A DNA stretch of 64,000 nucleotides, from assembly GCF_024166365.1 (NCBI RefSeq), contig NC_064819.1, forward strand, positions 2,926,501 to 2,990,500, in the 5' to 3' direction. Both the position numbers and the translations under genes were made by a program. Shown one piece after another: positions 1 through 11,945 of this stretch. The notes beneath the pieces are model-generated. The model was not told the origin of the DNA. It saw nothing but the letters and a program-made list of their open reading frames with translations, and did no database searches. Position 1 is the first letter of the stretch; each line of letters starts with the position of its first letter. The stretch comes from Elephas maximus indicus. Its lineage: Eukaryota > Chordata > Mammalia > Proboscidea > Elephantidae.

Positions 1-718
1 AATTTTGCCCCAAAGAAAAGAGAGGAAAGCACTGTTTCCCCAACCCCAGCCATACGTACTCGTATAACTAACTTCCTTAGAGAAAATACAGTCAGTTCCA
101 ATGCAAACCACCAAGAACTGGGCTTGCTGTTGGGTTCCACAGACAAGCCTAGAGGCCAAAACTTTGACAACCACTCCCATGAGAGATGCTCCCACTGGCT
201 ACAGACAAGAGATACTTGTGTTATATCCTGGAAGATAAGATGCTCGTTTTCCTTCTGGATGTACAAATTTTCTCTTTCCTTTTTTTTTTTTAAAACTTAA
301 AAACTAAACAACCCTTATTACAGAAATTTAACAAACATACCCAAAAGTAGGACAGAAGAATATACCCTTCATCCAGCTTTAAAAATGATCAAGCTTGCCA
401 ATCTTGTTTCATCTCTCCCCTATTCACTTTTTCTTTTCCCTGGAGTATTTAAAAATAAATTCCGGACACCAGACATTGTATCATTTCACCCATAAATACG
501 TCAGCAAGAACCCCTAACATAAGGATGTTTTGAAAATTCGTCTCAATTCTGCTAAGAAGCTTTAGTTAATATTGCTGTAATTATTTAAAGGCTAATCTGT
601 TTTGCTCCAGAAGTAGTAGAATTTCAAGAAGCAATTGCTTCATCTCTCTATATGGTCATGTTTTAAACTAATAACACAGACAATAACCTGACTACTCATT
701 CGGATGGATAGGGGTTCT

Positions 719-818
719 TCCTTATAGCAACCCTATAGGACAGAGTAGAACTGCCCCATAGGGTTTCCAAGCAGTGGCTGGTGGATTTGAACTGCTGATC
801 TTTTGGCTGCCAGGGCTC
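719..818 (-). mobile_element. AfroSINE-type SINE, partial
   Basis: Reverse-oriented body with ATAGCAACCCTATAGGACAG and GTAGAACTGCCCCATAGGGT. It ends in GCCAGGGCTCC, the reverse complement of the GGAGCCCTGG head. The 3' tail is degraded. Confidence 0.85.
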
Positions 819-859
819 CTTACTAACATAGCCTGGGCCAATTTTCATGACCTGATTTA

Positions 860-973
860 TCGAAAATAGGTTGCTAGACCTTTCTTCTGAGGTGCCTCTG
901 GGTGGACTGGAACCACGAACCTTTTGGGTGGTAGCCCAGTGTGTTAGCCATCTGCACCACCAAGGGACTCTGG
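860..973 (-). mobile_element. AfroSINE variant, partial
   Basis: A diverged subfamily. The blocks GAGGTGCCTCTGGGTGGACT and GTGTTAGCCATCTGCACCAC match the variant also seen at 50824-51028, where a box reading CTTCTTCCAGGGTACCTCTG precedes the tRNA-like part. Confidence 0.7.
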
Positions 974-2639
974 GTATATAGGTAGTCCTGACAGAACCAA
1001 GATCTCTGGGAAGGAATCATGCTATATAAATGAGGTACTCAGCTACAGATTTCATCATCCTGTTAGAAAAAGTCCACGCTTTCTTTCCATGTTTCTCCAC
1101 GTCACCTTAGTCTAGCTCAGTGGGCTTTTGGAAGGCATGATACCACAAGCATAACTTTTACAACAACTCTCCTGGGTCATTATTATCTTACTCTTTAAGA
1201 GAAAAACCCAACAAAAGAAGCAAACCAACACTCTCCCCATGGAATCAGGATTTAGGTCGGTGTCTCACCATCTTTCATTGTTCTCTTTAACTTTCACAAG
1301 CAGGAAACATCATAGACTTTCCAATCTTATTAAGAAAACATTAAATGTACTTCAGAACAGGGTGAGAATTAAGAAGGCCATTTTCCAAATAGTGTAAGAA
1401 TTTCATAGTTAATCCCTTGTGGTTTCTGCTAATTAGCAGTTACACTTAGTGGACTGCTGCATCTCCCCAAGAGATTTCACTGTAAGATCAAAGAGAAAAT
1501 GGGATAGGCTGGAAGCAGAAAGCTTCTACACAAAAACAGATAGATGTGTTTGATAAAACAAAAAGACCCAGCAATGAAACGTGGGGAGAAGACGCTTGAA
1601 TACTGCCACACCTGCACCTGTGTTTTGATAAGAGTGTCTGCACTGTTTTCCTCAGGAAGTCTTCTATTAAATGACGGGGCCCAAATGAGATGCGAAGAGA
1701 CTGTCTGGGGGAACAAATAAAATTCAGAGTCAAAGCACAAAAATAACAGGAATTAAAGGAGTCTGTGCTACAGCATCTCCTGGGAACAGTCTCTGCAGTC
1801 TTACCACAAGTGCTCTATGCAGTTATTTCTGTTGGGTGAGCCATTCTGAGGGTGGTGACAAGAATCTCCCATTGTCTAGAGGCTCACTGCAAGTCAGCTA
1901 GGCACCCCCCACCCACTCCTATCGTGTAGTCATATTTAGGCTGCTGAGTATCCAAGTTTCATTACCCAGGGGCAGACCGAGGCTCCTTTAAAACCAGGCT
2001 AGGAGCGCTGCCTGGGACGGAAGTAATGGCCCAGAGGGCCTGCCTACTCCTGGGGCTGCTTCCAAAGGACTGACCTGTCTCCAGCTGACTCCAAGTCAAA
2101 GCCTGAGGAGTCTGGTGGATTTTACCATGCCTCAGTTATACCCACACTGGAAGGTTCTGGATCACACTGGGGAAATCTAAATTAGAGGTTCATATATCAC
2201 AAACAAATGATGGAACACACTGAATGGGACGGGGAGGAAAAGAACTAACCAAAGGATTGAGCACAATAATTCATGAGAGGTAATGACAGCCAGGTTTCTC
2301 ACTGTCAGAGAAAGACATTACGAAGAAGCAAGGGGGAAGACACTGTAACCTGTGGTGCTGGGTTAGGGTGGAGATATATCACCATGAAGTCGGAACATTT
2401 TTAATGTCTACACAGGTAGATACTGAAGTAAGTTACAGATGAGCATGCCTTGAATGCCACGTTCAAAAAGGGCGGAGGCATGTTGGAAGGAACCAGACTG
2501 AAAGATCTCCCAATGGCCAAACCTGCAGCACTTGGATAACAAAAGGAACAACAATAATAGTAGACTGTAACCCACAGAATAAGTATATATGAGTCCATAT
2601 TAAAAAAAAATGAATGAGTAAATGAATAAACAAATCTTT

Positions 2640-3690
2640 CTTCTTATAGAAGAATTTTGGTTAACAAATGTAGAAGGAATGAGGGTAATACAAAATCACC
2701 ACCAGATAAAGACCACATCACTACCTGCTCAGGCAAGATCCCCACTGCGGGCTAAAACTAGCAGATGAAAGTTTACGGAGAAAGAGGATATTTGCACAGT
2801 TTCACAGAATCTCCTCCAAAACTTATATTAATTATAAAATGAAAAATAGTAAGTTTGCAGTGGAGAAATCTGGAAGACACTGCCTTCACAACCAAGTGAC
2901 CGAGGTTAACATCAACAGCAATAAGACATATCTACATTGCGTAACCCCTGACACTACAGACTGAGAACGGAACACCACCATTTCTGCAGTACGCTTGCCA
3001 AACAAACATGCGTAATCTCAGTCTAAGCATGAGAAAACACCACATGAGCCCAGATCGAGAGGCATTTTACAAGTATAAGTGACCAGCACTCCTCAAAATG
3101 TCAAGGTCATAAAAGACTAGGAAAGCCTTAGGAACTATGTCAGAGACTGAAGGGCCCTAAGGAGACAAGACAACTAAATGCTCCATGGAATTCTCGATTG
3201 AGACCTGCAACAGAAAGAAGACATCAGTGGAAAACTGCTGACATTCTAATAGATCTACAAGTTTAGCTAACAGTATTTAATAGTACTGTGCTAATGTTAA
3301 TTTCCTGGTTTTGATGATTACACTATGCTTATGTAAGATGTTAGGAGCCCTGGTGATGCAGTGGTTAAAGCAATTGGCTGCTAACCGAAGTTCGGTGGTT
3401 TGAACCCACTAGCTGCTCCACGGGAGAAAGATGTGGCAGTCTGCTTCCATAAAGATTTTGGCCTTGGAAACCTATGGGGCAGTTCTACTCTGTCCTATAG
3501 GGTTGCTATGAGCTGGAATTGACTTGATGGCAGTGGGTTTGGTTTTTGGTTTGGATGTAAGAAGCTATATGAACAGTGTTCAGGAACTCTGAACTATCTT
3601 TGCAACTTTTCTGTGTGTCTACAGTTATTTTAAAAATAAAACATTGGAATGGTAAATGTTCACTTGAAGCTTAATAAAAATTAAAAAAAA
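2640..3690 (+). mobile_element. Old L1-like 3' end, interrupted by a SINE
   Basis: The block running from about 3080 (GAAAGCCTTAGGAACTATGT) to 3650 (CTATCTTTGCAACTTTTCTG) followed by ATAAAAATTAAAAAAA fits the 3' untranslated end of an old mammalian L1. A SINE at 3344-3554 divides it, so the SINE is younger. The exact subfamily and 5' boundary are uncertain. Confidence 0.6.
3344..3554 (+). mobile_element. AfroSINE, full length (long form)
   Basis: Contains head, tRNA-like part, the AGATGTGGCAGTCTGCTTCC central block and the CTATGAGCTGGAATTGACTT tail followed by TG-rich GGTTTGGTTTTTGGTT. Inserted in the L1-like 3' end around it. Confidence 0.93.
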
Positions 3691-5090
3691 AAAAAAAAAT
3701 TGCCTAGGTGAAGCAAAGGATCCAGGTACACAGACAAGCTATGATACTTGGGGGAATTCCTGGAAAACAAATGTGTGTGCCATTACAAGTGTAAAATAAA
3801 AATAAATGTGTTCAACTTGCTTTAAAAAAAAAAATAAAATAAAATAAAACAAAAATAATAAAGTATAGGTTTGAATCAAGCAAAATGTGTAGCAAAGTGG
3901 AGATAATTTAAGTGGCACTTCTGCCTTCTCCAGAGGGTCCCCTGAATACCCATTTCCCTTACTGTTTTTTCTGAGAAATCTGAACTGTCTTTACAAGAGG
4001 ACACACGAACTCCATCCCTCATGCAGGATGTGGCATCTGAGAGTCCTTGCCAATCTTTCTCCCAACTCCTAATACTTCTTCCTACCACACTTCCCTCTCA
4101 ATTTTTAAAGGAAAAACTCTGACCAAACTCTAGTTGTTTAATATCTGAACAGTCAGGACTTCCTGCCACTAAGTCGAATGTGCCACCATCAATCACATCT
4201 TTTTTTTTTTTTTTGACTACTTCATTTCCTTCCTCTTATCTCAGTTATCTATTTCAGATTCAAATTCCTGTTTCCAGGGCTTTTGTAAGTCTATGCCTAA
4301 CATTTAATAAATTCCCTCAATGTTTTCCTGACATTCTCTTTTCTCTTATGAAATCCATGCATTCCAGTATTCTTTCCACTAACTTTCACTGAATTTTAGC
4401 AATGCCTAAGGCCCTGGGGTGGGCACAGTGGGAGACATAAAAATGTACATATTTATCTTTTCTCATCGGACCTTCTAATTCACATCTTTTCCACATTGCT
4501 CCTTTCACCTAAAATGCCATAAGCCCCAAAGTCATACTTATGCCAATCCCACTTGATCGAAAAAAACTTATTCTGCCTAAATGGCCTAGGGAGGATGCTC
4601 ATTTGTCTATAAAAAATCGACCAGTGAATTTCATAGGAAGAGAAAGTGAGAGAGAAAGAGAGCAGTAAGATAAAACGAGAACATTAAAAGGGGAAGCACA
4701 AATGTAAACGTATCACTGCTTTAGGGTCTGAGCTGTCGCAAGGCAAATAACCAAGTTTTGTATCTCCTGAATAATTCAGAAAACCCTTAAACCTTGGATC
4801 CTTAAGGTCCAAAGGGGAAGCCAAGCTTTCAAAAACTATCAGGGAGCTACCTTACATGCTAGTTGAAGAGGGTAACTTAGGAGGAGATCCCAAGTTCACC
4901 CTCCAGTTTCCCAGGATCACACCAGAGTACACAGAGAACAGGTCCAGAAACGAGGACTGGAGGCCTGCCCCGCTCATGAGGTCAGCCGAGCAGCACAGAA
5001 TAGTCTGGGCCATGTTGTGACTGTGCCCCGTCTCTGACCGAGCTCCTTGTCATGTCAACTACAGAATGCTGAAAAAAGAGAAATTCCCAC

Positions 5091-5244
5091 CTGGTGATTT
5101 TCCTTGGAAACTTGGATTAATAACTCTTTCAGTTTCCTCTTTCTCTCTTTTGCTATTTTTTCTTCATCCAGAGGAATAGGAGCACTTTCACACATATCTT
5201 TTTCTGGCGTCCTTTGAGAACTTTCTTCTTGCTTTTTCTTCTCT
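5091..5244 (-). CDS. CCDC191: CCDC191 coding exon 7
   Basis: Encodes codons 268-319 of the joined frame. The acceptor reads TACTACTAATAG and the donor CAG/GTGGGA. The exon enters with one base completing a Thr codon split with exon 6 and leaves in phase 0. The peptide begins EKKKQEESSQ and ends LLIQVSKENHQ, a Lys/Glu-rich continuation of the coiled coil. Three AG dinucleotides lie close together at the acceptor; only the one giving a start at 5244 keeps the frame with exon 6. The next exon (expected to resume with a Cys-Gln-Lys-Arg type sequence) is not in the window. Confidence 0.88.
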
Positions 5245-5743
5245 CTATTAGTAGTAATTTAAAAATACACGTGTTCACAATAGATTTAACAATAAGGAAT
5301 CACAATCTGGTAGAGTGGAATGAACACTGAATTCTCTATCTGAAGACAGAGTTTTGTTTTTTCTAGATCCGGCTCTAAAACCATGTAGTGGGTGATGTTG
5401 TTTTGCTTCTTGGAGACTTAGTTTATTCCTTTTTAAAATACAGGTTAAATGAAATAAAATTGCTATAAAGTACTTTAAAAGTAGAAAGCCATAAAGATAG
5501 TTTAGTATTTTCACTGAGTTTAATGTAGAACAATATTCAATTAAGATTCGAGAGTTAATGGCTATTAGGTATTCTCTAATATATACATAATCCCTTCTCT
5601 CCTTAAAAGGGGGAAGGAGGACGATCATCAAGTAAGAAAGGAATGAGAGTCTTACCACAAGGTTTTTACCAAGTTTCTAGGGAGAAAAATAAATAAAAGA
5701 ATCAGGTGTTAACGACCAAAGAGAGAACAGAATCTAGAAACCC

Positions 5744-5899
5744 ACACCTGTTGCTGTCAAGCCGATTCCGACTCATAGCAACCCTGTAGGTCAGAGCAGA
5801 GCTACTCCATAGGGTTTCCACGGAGCAGCTGGTGGAGTCAAACTGCCGACCCTTTGGTTAGCAGCCGTAGCACTTAACCACTATGCCACCCATGTTTCC
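5744..5899 (-). mobile_element. AfroSINE
   Basis: Reverse copy from TTGCTGTCAAGCCGATTCCG to the tRNA-like part AGCCGTAGCACTTAACCACT. The head is slightly diverged. Confidence 0.93.
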
Positions 5900-6914
5900 A
5901 TAGAATCTAGAATAATTCAAAAATAGCTGAAGATAGAAAAAACTAGAACTCAAATGACAGTAAGGAAAAGGCCTCCAGGGAGGCAGGTCGTGCCCAGCTT
6001 ATGACAATGGAGTTCGTTCTGACTATTCCGTCTTACGTGGTTCTGATGTAAGTTGAATACCACATTTTTTTTTTCATTATTATTGCCTTTTTTATCAGAA
6101 TCTTTATAAATCTAATCTTTGTCTTTCGGGACTGGAAACATTACATATAAACTTACAGGTATATTTTAATACATAAAAAAACACGAATCATAAAATTATT
6201 AAAATTTACTCCAACGATGAAATTAACAACGGATACTCCTGAGGGTAGAAAACGCTCAATAAGATCAGGCTATAGGCCTGGTCTCCAATGAAGCTGGCGT
6301 CAGCGTCATAACAATGAAGTCAGAGTTGTAACGGCTGTTAGGCATGTGCCCAGTTCAGTTGTTGTACGTCGTGAGAGCTGAACATCACCCGACTTTCTAT
6401 CCGTTACCAACACCAACACCAGTGAAGACCAGGCCACAGCTGGCTATATGCCAGTGTTTCGAAGAGTAAATTATAGAGCAAGTGTGACTGAACATCTGAG
6501 AATGACATCAACAAATTATAAGTGGCAACATTGTATGTAGTACGTGTAACTAACAATAAGATGTACAAAACAAAACAAAAAACAAACGCAGATGTTCTCA
6601 GTGCAGTTTGCTGTGAGTCCAACACGTCGTGAGTTGGGTACTACCTGGAATCAGAATCCCTTGGTCAGTTTGTTGCTCATGGACACATCTTTCTAGCCGT
6701 TCTTCTTCTCACCCACCTATCCACTCTTCATCGTCCAGGCCACTCCTCTTTCACGCGTCAGTTCAAGCAGGCTTACGGCTAAAAGCCAAGGCCAAATCGG
6801 TTGCCATTCAGTCAGTGCCTACTTGTGAGGCTTCCGTGAGTCAGAATCCACCGGACGGCAGCGCATTCATATTTTAGGGTTTTTAACTATATAGATATGT
6901 GTATATGTACAAAC

Positions 6915-7082
6915 GAGCCCTGGTGGCACAGTGGTTAAGTGCCACAGCTGTTAACCAAAAGGCCCGAAGTTTGAATCCACCAGTCAGTCCTTGGAAACCC
7001 CATGGGGCAGTTCTACTACCTGCTATGAGGTCGCTATGGGTTGGAATTGACTCCACAGCAGTGGCTTTGGTTTTTTGGTTGG
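6915..7082 (+). mobile_element. AfroSINE
   Basis: Head GAGCCCTGGTGGCACAGTGG, then body and tail TCGCTATGGGTTGGAATTGA with a T/G-rich end. A short degenerate tail fragment of the same family lies just upstream at about 6830-6870. Confidence 0.92.
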
Positions 7083-7452
7083 TGTATGTACGAAGCGTAT
7101 AGAATTAATGATGCGGTGAAGACAGCCTCAGACCAGGAATCGGGATTCAAGGGATCTGGTCATAAGCCAGCTGTGAAACCTCAAGCAAGTCACCCCATCT
7201 CTCTGAACTTTATTTTACAGCTGCAGAAACTCAAATCAAGAGGGGAATGCCAGATTATGCTATAGATAGTCTCTCATGGCTCATAGAGGGGGTATAAGAC
7301 GTTACTGATGACATTAACCTTGAGGACTTGGTTAAGGTGGTATCTGCTGGTTTTTCCAGCGTAAAGTTACAATTTTTCACTTTGTAACTAATAAAATATC
7401 TTGGAGGAGATACTTAGAAATTATATAAGAAAGCAGATAGAGGATAGCATAT

Positions 7453-7600
7453 GGAGCCCTGGTGATGCAGTGGTTAACAGTTCCGCTGCTAACCAAAAGG
7501 TCTGCTGTTTGAATCCACCTGCCGCTCCTTTGAAACCCTAGGGGACAGTTCTACTCTGCCCTATAGGGTCGCTATGAGTCAGAATTGACTCAAAGGCATT
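7453..7600 (+). mobile_element. AfroSINE
   Basis: Head GGAGCCCTGGTGATGCAGTG and tail GGTCGCTATGAGTCAGAATT. It ends abruptly before the usual TG-rich tail. Confidence 0.92.
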
Positions 7601-7849
7601 TTTTTAAAAAAGAATAGCTTACAAATAAGTTAAAAAGCTCTACCAATGACAAAATTTTACTACCTCTCCTCAATATTACTAATGCCATAACTATGTCAGA
7701 TTAGATGGTTACAGGCAGATCATGGGCATTTAAGGAAATATAGTTTTAATACCATGGATCTGACGTTTAAAAAGAACCTTAAAATGTATATCTGTAATGA
7801 AAGCGTATACATGGTCATCGTGAAAAGCTGGAGAGGTATGACACCACGT

Positions 7850-8100
7850 TCCACCTAGGAAAAAACACTGATGACATGTCACTGCTGTTTCATTGTTCCA
7901 CAACTATTTACTGATTTCTCTAATATTTATTAATGCCTGCTATTATATGTTACATGATGGCAATTATCTTTGTGCATAAATCTTTGCCCAGATTTCTGAT
8001 CATTTTCTGTGGACAGTTTTTCTAGGACTGGAATTCCCAGGCTAAGAGATAGAACACTTTTTATGGCTCTTGTTTATTGCCAAATTGCCTTCCGCCAAGG
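7850..8100 (-). mobile_element. Probable old L1 3' UTR fragment
   Basis: Text such as TGTGCATAAATCTTTGCCCA and GCCAAATTGCCTTCCGCC, with a short-palindromic AT-rich context, resembles the reverse strand of old L1M 3' ends. Weak match by eye. Confidence 0.4.
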
Positions 8101-8759
8101 TAAAACCACTTAACACACCCAGACGTGGAGCAGATTGCCTGTGTCACCGTAACCACGGGCAAGGTTGTGATTTTCATTTTTAAAGGAATGGCTGTTGAGT
8201 GCCCACCATGAGCACAGCCTCCTGCTACCATCAAATGGTACTTGTTTTCACAAGTTATTTTAGGTCAGCCTAGGTTTTTTCAAGGCTTGGGAGCAATCTG
8301 AAAAGCAAGGCTGACCTTAGCAAGAACTCACTAACATACTGGTGATTGCTTTCTGAAAGGTCTGGTGTCTGGAGGAGGCCGGAGCCTGGCACTTGAAAGA
8401 GTGAAGCGCACGTCCACGACCAAGCTGTTTTAAACTGAGTAGGATTAAAGGCAATCAAGAACACAGGGGGAGAAAGCTGTGTGGGCTGATGGGGGTGGAA
8501 GGGATTATCTTATAGGTCTTCCAGGCCTCTCAGTTTGAGTACTCAGGCACTTAGGTCACGTTGTTCCAAGGCTTTCACGGTTCACCCAACAGTGCTGTTT
8601 CTCGGAATAAAGACGTCAGTTATTTCATTTATGAAGCTCATTTTCTCCATGGAGGCTGGGTAACAGTACTATATCCTGTGAAGACTGTTTCGATTTTCCT
8701 CTTATGTCAGATATTTTTTCTCCTTTATTCGTGGGCGGGAAGGCAGTGGTGAGTTTCCA

Positions 8760-9375
8760 TATGCATTTTAGGAAGAAAAACACGGAAGCAATTCACAACA
8801 CGACAAGGCACCATGAACAAACACACAGAAGGAAATATGTTCAACCTTATAATGCTCAGGGAACCAAAGACATGCAAATTAATCAGTATTACACCTATGA
8901 AAACCACAGAAATATTGAAAACCATGATATTCCCCAATGGTGGGAAGGGTGTGGCCAACTGGTCTACAGTTGGCCATCGTGTAAATCAGTAAGATGTATT
9001 TGGAAAGCAATTTGGCAATGTTCCCGGAGTCATAAAAAGGCTCATACCATTTAACTCAGTAATTACACTCCTAAAAATTTATCCTAAGAATATAACTCAA
9101 AAGAACAAAGAGGCTCTGTTGAAGGATGCTCACTGCAATAATAATTAGTGAAAAATCTGAAATAGCCTAAACACTTACTAGTCTGGGGAGGGGTTCATTA
9201 CATACATTATGGTATGGGAACTCAGTGGAGTAATGTATGGACCACAGGGCTCTGGGCAATGTGTTAATGACAACAAGCAGAATACCAAATTAGATGTACT
9301 TTATGATTGCAACCAGGTATGTAAAGGGACCAAGACCAGGAAGAAACATGGAAAAATGAAAACAGTCAACTTGTT
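8760..9375 (+). mobile_element. Probable old L1 3' end fragment
   Basis: Blocks such as GTAAATCAGTAAGATGTATT, TTTGGAAAGCAATTTGGCAA and CACTCCTAAAAATTTATCCT are typical of old L1 3' regions (an AAATTTGGCAAT class of sequence). The three overlapping open frames here are not a gene. Confidence 0.55.
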
Positions 9376-9505
9376 AAGATAGCGAAATAGTGGGTGATGC
9401 CTCTCTGGTGCTTTACCATTGCAGTGTGCCTTCTAAGAACTTCAGAGCACTTCCAAAACGGCTGCCTAAAGAGGGACCCCACGCTGCTCAGCAGGGCTGG
9501 CTTAC

Positions 9506-9729
9506 GTTTTCCACACTTCTTCCACGGTACGTCTCCTCTCGATTATCTCTCTGCGCAGCTTCACCATCTCCCTCTGAATCTCCTCCTCCTCCTTCTTGGC
9601 CTCCAGGGCCTTCCTTTTCTTCTCTTCTTGCACCAGACGCTGAGCCTCTAAGAAGGCCGCTTTTCTCAAGGCCTTTTCGATTCTCTGGCACTCTAGTTCC
9701 TTCTCCCGTCTTAAGCGATTTTCTTTCAC
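9506..9729 (-). CDS. CCDC191: CCDC191 coding exon 6 (coiled coil)
   Basis: Encodes codons 194-267 plus two bases of codon 268. The acceptor is TATTCTCTTTCAG and the donor AAAAC/GTAAGC. The peptide starts VKENRLRREKELECQRIEKA and continues through AALRK/LVQEEKKRKALEAKK to RREIIERRRTVEEVWK. It is a continuous, highly charged heptad-like helix with no proline, so a coiled coil is the obvious structure. This is the strongest single match to CCDC191. Entry in phase 0 joins exon 5, and exit with two bases joins the one-base start of exon 7. A SINE tail lies about 22 bases upstream of the acceptor. Confidence 0.93.
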
Positions 9730-11409
9730 CTGAAAGAGAATACAACCCCAAAACTAAACCCACTGCTGTTGAGTCGATTCTGACTCATAGCGACCCTACA
9801 GGACAGAGTAGAACTGCCGTATAGAATTTCCAAGGCTATAATCTTTGCAGAAGCAGATTGCCATGTCTTTCTCCCGCAGAGCTGCTAGTGGGTTTGAACT
9901 GCTGACCTTTTAGTTAGCAGCTGAGGGTTTAAGCACTCACACCAATGGTGAGATGCAGCCTTCAAGTAAAAAGGGATATGCAAAAAACCTCAGAGCACAT
10001 TACAGTTCATAACACACACTGTTTGAAACGCTCTGGCACAGAATACCACTGTTTGTTGGTTGAATGGAGGCAATTCATTTTTTAACTGGGTAAGGGCCAA
10101 TAAAAATTTTAGCTGACGTCAGGTCAGGTGACTCTCAAACCATCTGGGAACGATCTACATCACGGAAAGCTTAAGAATCTCGTGGGTCAGATCCCAAGTT
10201 CTGGGTTCTTACTGAGTAATAATTACCCACCCACAAGAATTTTCAACGTGTGTATTACTGCTATCACTTAGGTCCCGTTGGGATACCAATTACTATTTAA
10301 GAAAGAATAGGGATTTTTTTTTTTTTGAGGGCTATATTGTGAAGGTTAGAACAGTTATATACTGCTTTCAGAAACATCACAGCCTTTATTCGTATCTTCT
10401 ATTATTTAAATACACCAGTGATTTTTTTTAATTTTGGAAATCAAAGACATAAAATTCAGAGAGCAAGCACATTTATCTTTTCAAACCTATTAATTCTTTA
10501 GAGGCACGACCAGGTATAAATTGAGTGGTCCTTTCGTCTCTGCTTCACTTCAGTTGTTCTTCTTACTCTCCAGTTGTGATATGACTGCTAGACAACGGCT
10601 ATCTCTTACGAACTCTCTTTCTTCCCTTTTGCCAAAAATCCAAACCAGGGTCATCCTTCTACCTCTGCTTCCCCACCATCCCCAGTGTGAGAACAGACAC
10701 ACCCTGATGGTTTAAAGCAGTGATTTTCAAACCTGGCAATCAGAAACTCAGTGTTACAAAAAGATAACACACACACGTATAGACATTAATTCCAGTTCAG
10801 CCTTAGTTCTAGATATGACGGCAAAGGCTTAGTCACTCTGATTCCCTAAAGCGCCTCTACGAGGTGTTCAGATACCAGTCTTTTTCCTATAACCTACTCA
10901 TCCCTTTGGAGATAAGACATTTCCCACATGCCTTGCTAATTCAAAATAGCTGAACTAGATTTAATTCAGCTCTGTCCTCTCTTTCAAACTATAATCACAA
11001 AACGAGTGAATTTCAGTTGTCTAGAAAAGAATTATCATGATAACATTCACCAGAATATTTATGATACTAATATAATGTCACAATTCAAAAACCGAATTAA
11101 AGCAAAACCCAATCTACGTATTTATAATTAGGAAGTGCCACATCTGAACTAATAAAGCTTTGTTCACCACTTTATTGGTCAAGGTCAATTACTCCTTTTT
11201 TTTGGTTATTCTTAAATAAACTGCTTCCTACCTCAGTCGATGGGCATCATTCCTCTTCTGAAGTTCTTATATTTTATTTTTATTCTTTCTAACCAAACCA
11301 CAGATGGCACCCTTTTTCATAATAAAGCCTGTCTTTATTTAAGCTTATTAAATGTGTTACACAAAGACTGGTTCCTGTTATCCATTTTAATTTTGTTTTT
11401 CCCTCCCAC
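9730..11409 (-). other. CCDC191 intron 5: one SINE, otherwise unassigned
   Basis: Besides the SINE at 9751-9945, it holds AT-rich DNA with T-runs (10314-10326, 11195-11203). Around 10118-10200 and 10716-10750 there are short stretches reminiscent of degraded hAT-type MER elements, too weak to call. Confidence 0.5.
9751..9945 (-). mobile_element. AfroSINE adjoining the exon 6 splice acceptor
   Basis: Sense-oriented to CCDC191. Its 3' tail (reverse complement of AAAACTAAACCCACTGCTGT) runs to within about 20 bases of the acceptor at 9730. The central block AGCAGATTGCCATGTCTTTC marks the long form. Confidence 0.93.
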
Positions 11410-11588
11410 CTGCTTATGTCTCATCTCCATGGTAAGACAAGGGTCCTTCTGCTGCTTCCTGTCTTGGTTTTCCTTCATTCCAAGACCTTCCAACATCCCA
11501 GAATCCAACACATCTTTATGGAGCAGGTGGTCTATAAATTTTTGAACGGTGGTACTTTCCTCTTCTTCCTCCAAATAGCCACACAAAT
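11410..11588 (-). CDS. CCDC191: CCDC191 coding exon 5
   Basis: Encodes the end of codon 134 through codon 193. Acceptor TGTTTCCCCCAG, donor CAG/GTGGGA. The peptide runs LCGYLEEEEESTTVQKFIDH, then LLHKDVLDSGMLEGLG, ending LTMEMRHKQ. The acidic run and the FIDHLLHK helix agree with CCDC191. The first two bases complete an Asp codon with the last base of exon 4. An antisense open frame overlaps but has no supporting features. Confidence 0.92.
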
Positions 11589-11756
11589 CTGGGGGAAACA
11601 AAACCACAACAACAAAACAGGGAAGTTGAAAAAAAAAATACCTTACTTTTAGTATAATTTCCATATTTTTATAAAGAGTCCTGCTACAATAAAAATACAA
11701 ACAACTAAGTGTTCAATAAATAACTGATAATGCCAGCTGGAGGGGTATAATACCAA

Positions 11757-11796
11757 AAAACCAAACCCATAGCTGTCGAGGCGATTCCAACTCGAT
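11757..11796 (-). mobile_element. AfroSINE tail fragment
   Basis: Only the extreme 3' end remains: AAACCAAACCCATAGCTGTC followed by GAGGCGATTCCAACTC. Confidence 0.7.
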
Positions 11797-11945
11797 AATT
11801 ACCTTCAACTGAAAGGAAAAACCTCCACTCATTGGGAACTGCCCTCACTCAAGTCACTAAAGGCTTCTCACTACCAAATCTAAAAGATATTACTTCACTC
11901 TAAACATCTCCTTGAGGACACCACTGCTTAAAAAAAAAAAAAAAG

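Larger units (their letters stand above)
1..5090 (-). other. CCDC191 intron after exon 7 (partial), repeats and unassigned sequence
   Basis: No exon recognised. It holds SINE fragments at 719-818 and 860-973, an L1-like 3' end at 2640-3690 interrupted by a SINE, and A-rich simple sequence at 3675-3700 and 3820-3860. The stretches 1-718, 974-2640 and 3861-5090 show nothing I can assign beyond short T-runs and AT-rich DNA. Confidence 0.6.
5245..9505 (-). other. CCDC191 intron 6: SINEs, L1 remnants, unassigned sequence
   Basis: Holds SINEs at 5744-5899, 6915-7082 and 7453-7600 and L1-like fragments at 7850-8100 and 8760-9375. Bases 5990-6830 contain low-copy-looking sequence with two copies of a GTCGTGAG motif (about 6369 and 6626) that I cannot assign to a family. 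Bases 8100-8755 show nothing recognisable. Confidence 0.55.

Noticed and set aside
1-5090. A further CCDC191 exon downstream of exon 7
   Set aside because: I looked for the expected Trp-rich helical segment on minus and saw no match with splice sites; it is probably below base 1.
6915-6990. tRNA genes suggested by tRNA-like heads in many places
   Set aside because: The A- and B-box-like parts belong to SINE copies; none folds as a clean cloverleaf with a proper acceptor stem by eye.
9390-9824. 144-codon plus-strand open frame over CCDC191 exon 6
   Set aside because: Antisense shadow of the real exon, running into a SINE; the minus strand has the splice sites and family match.
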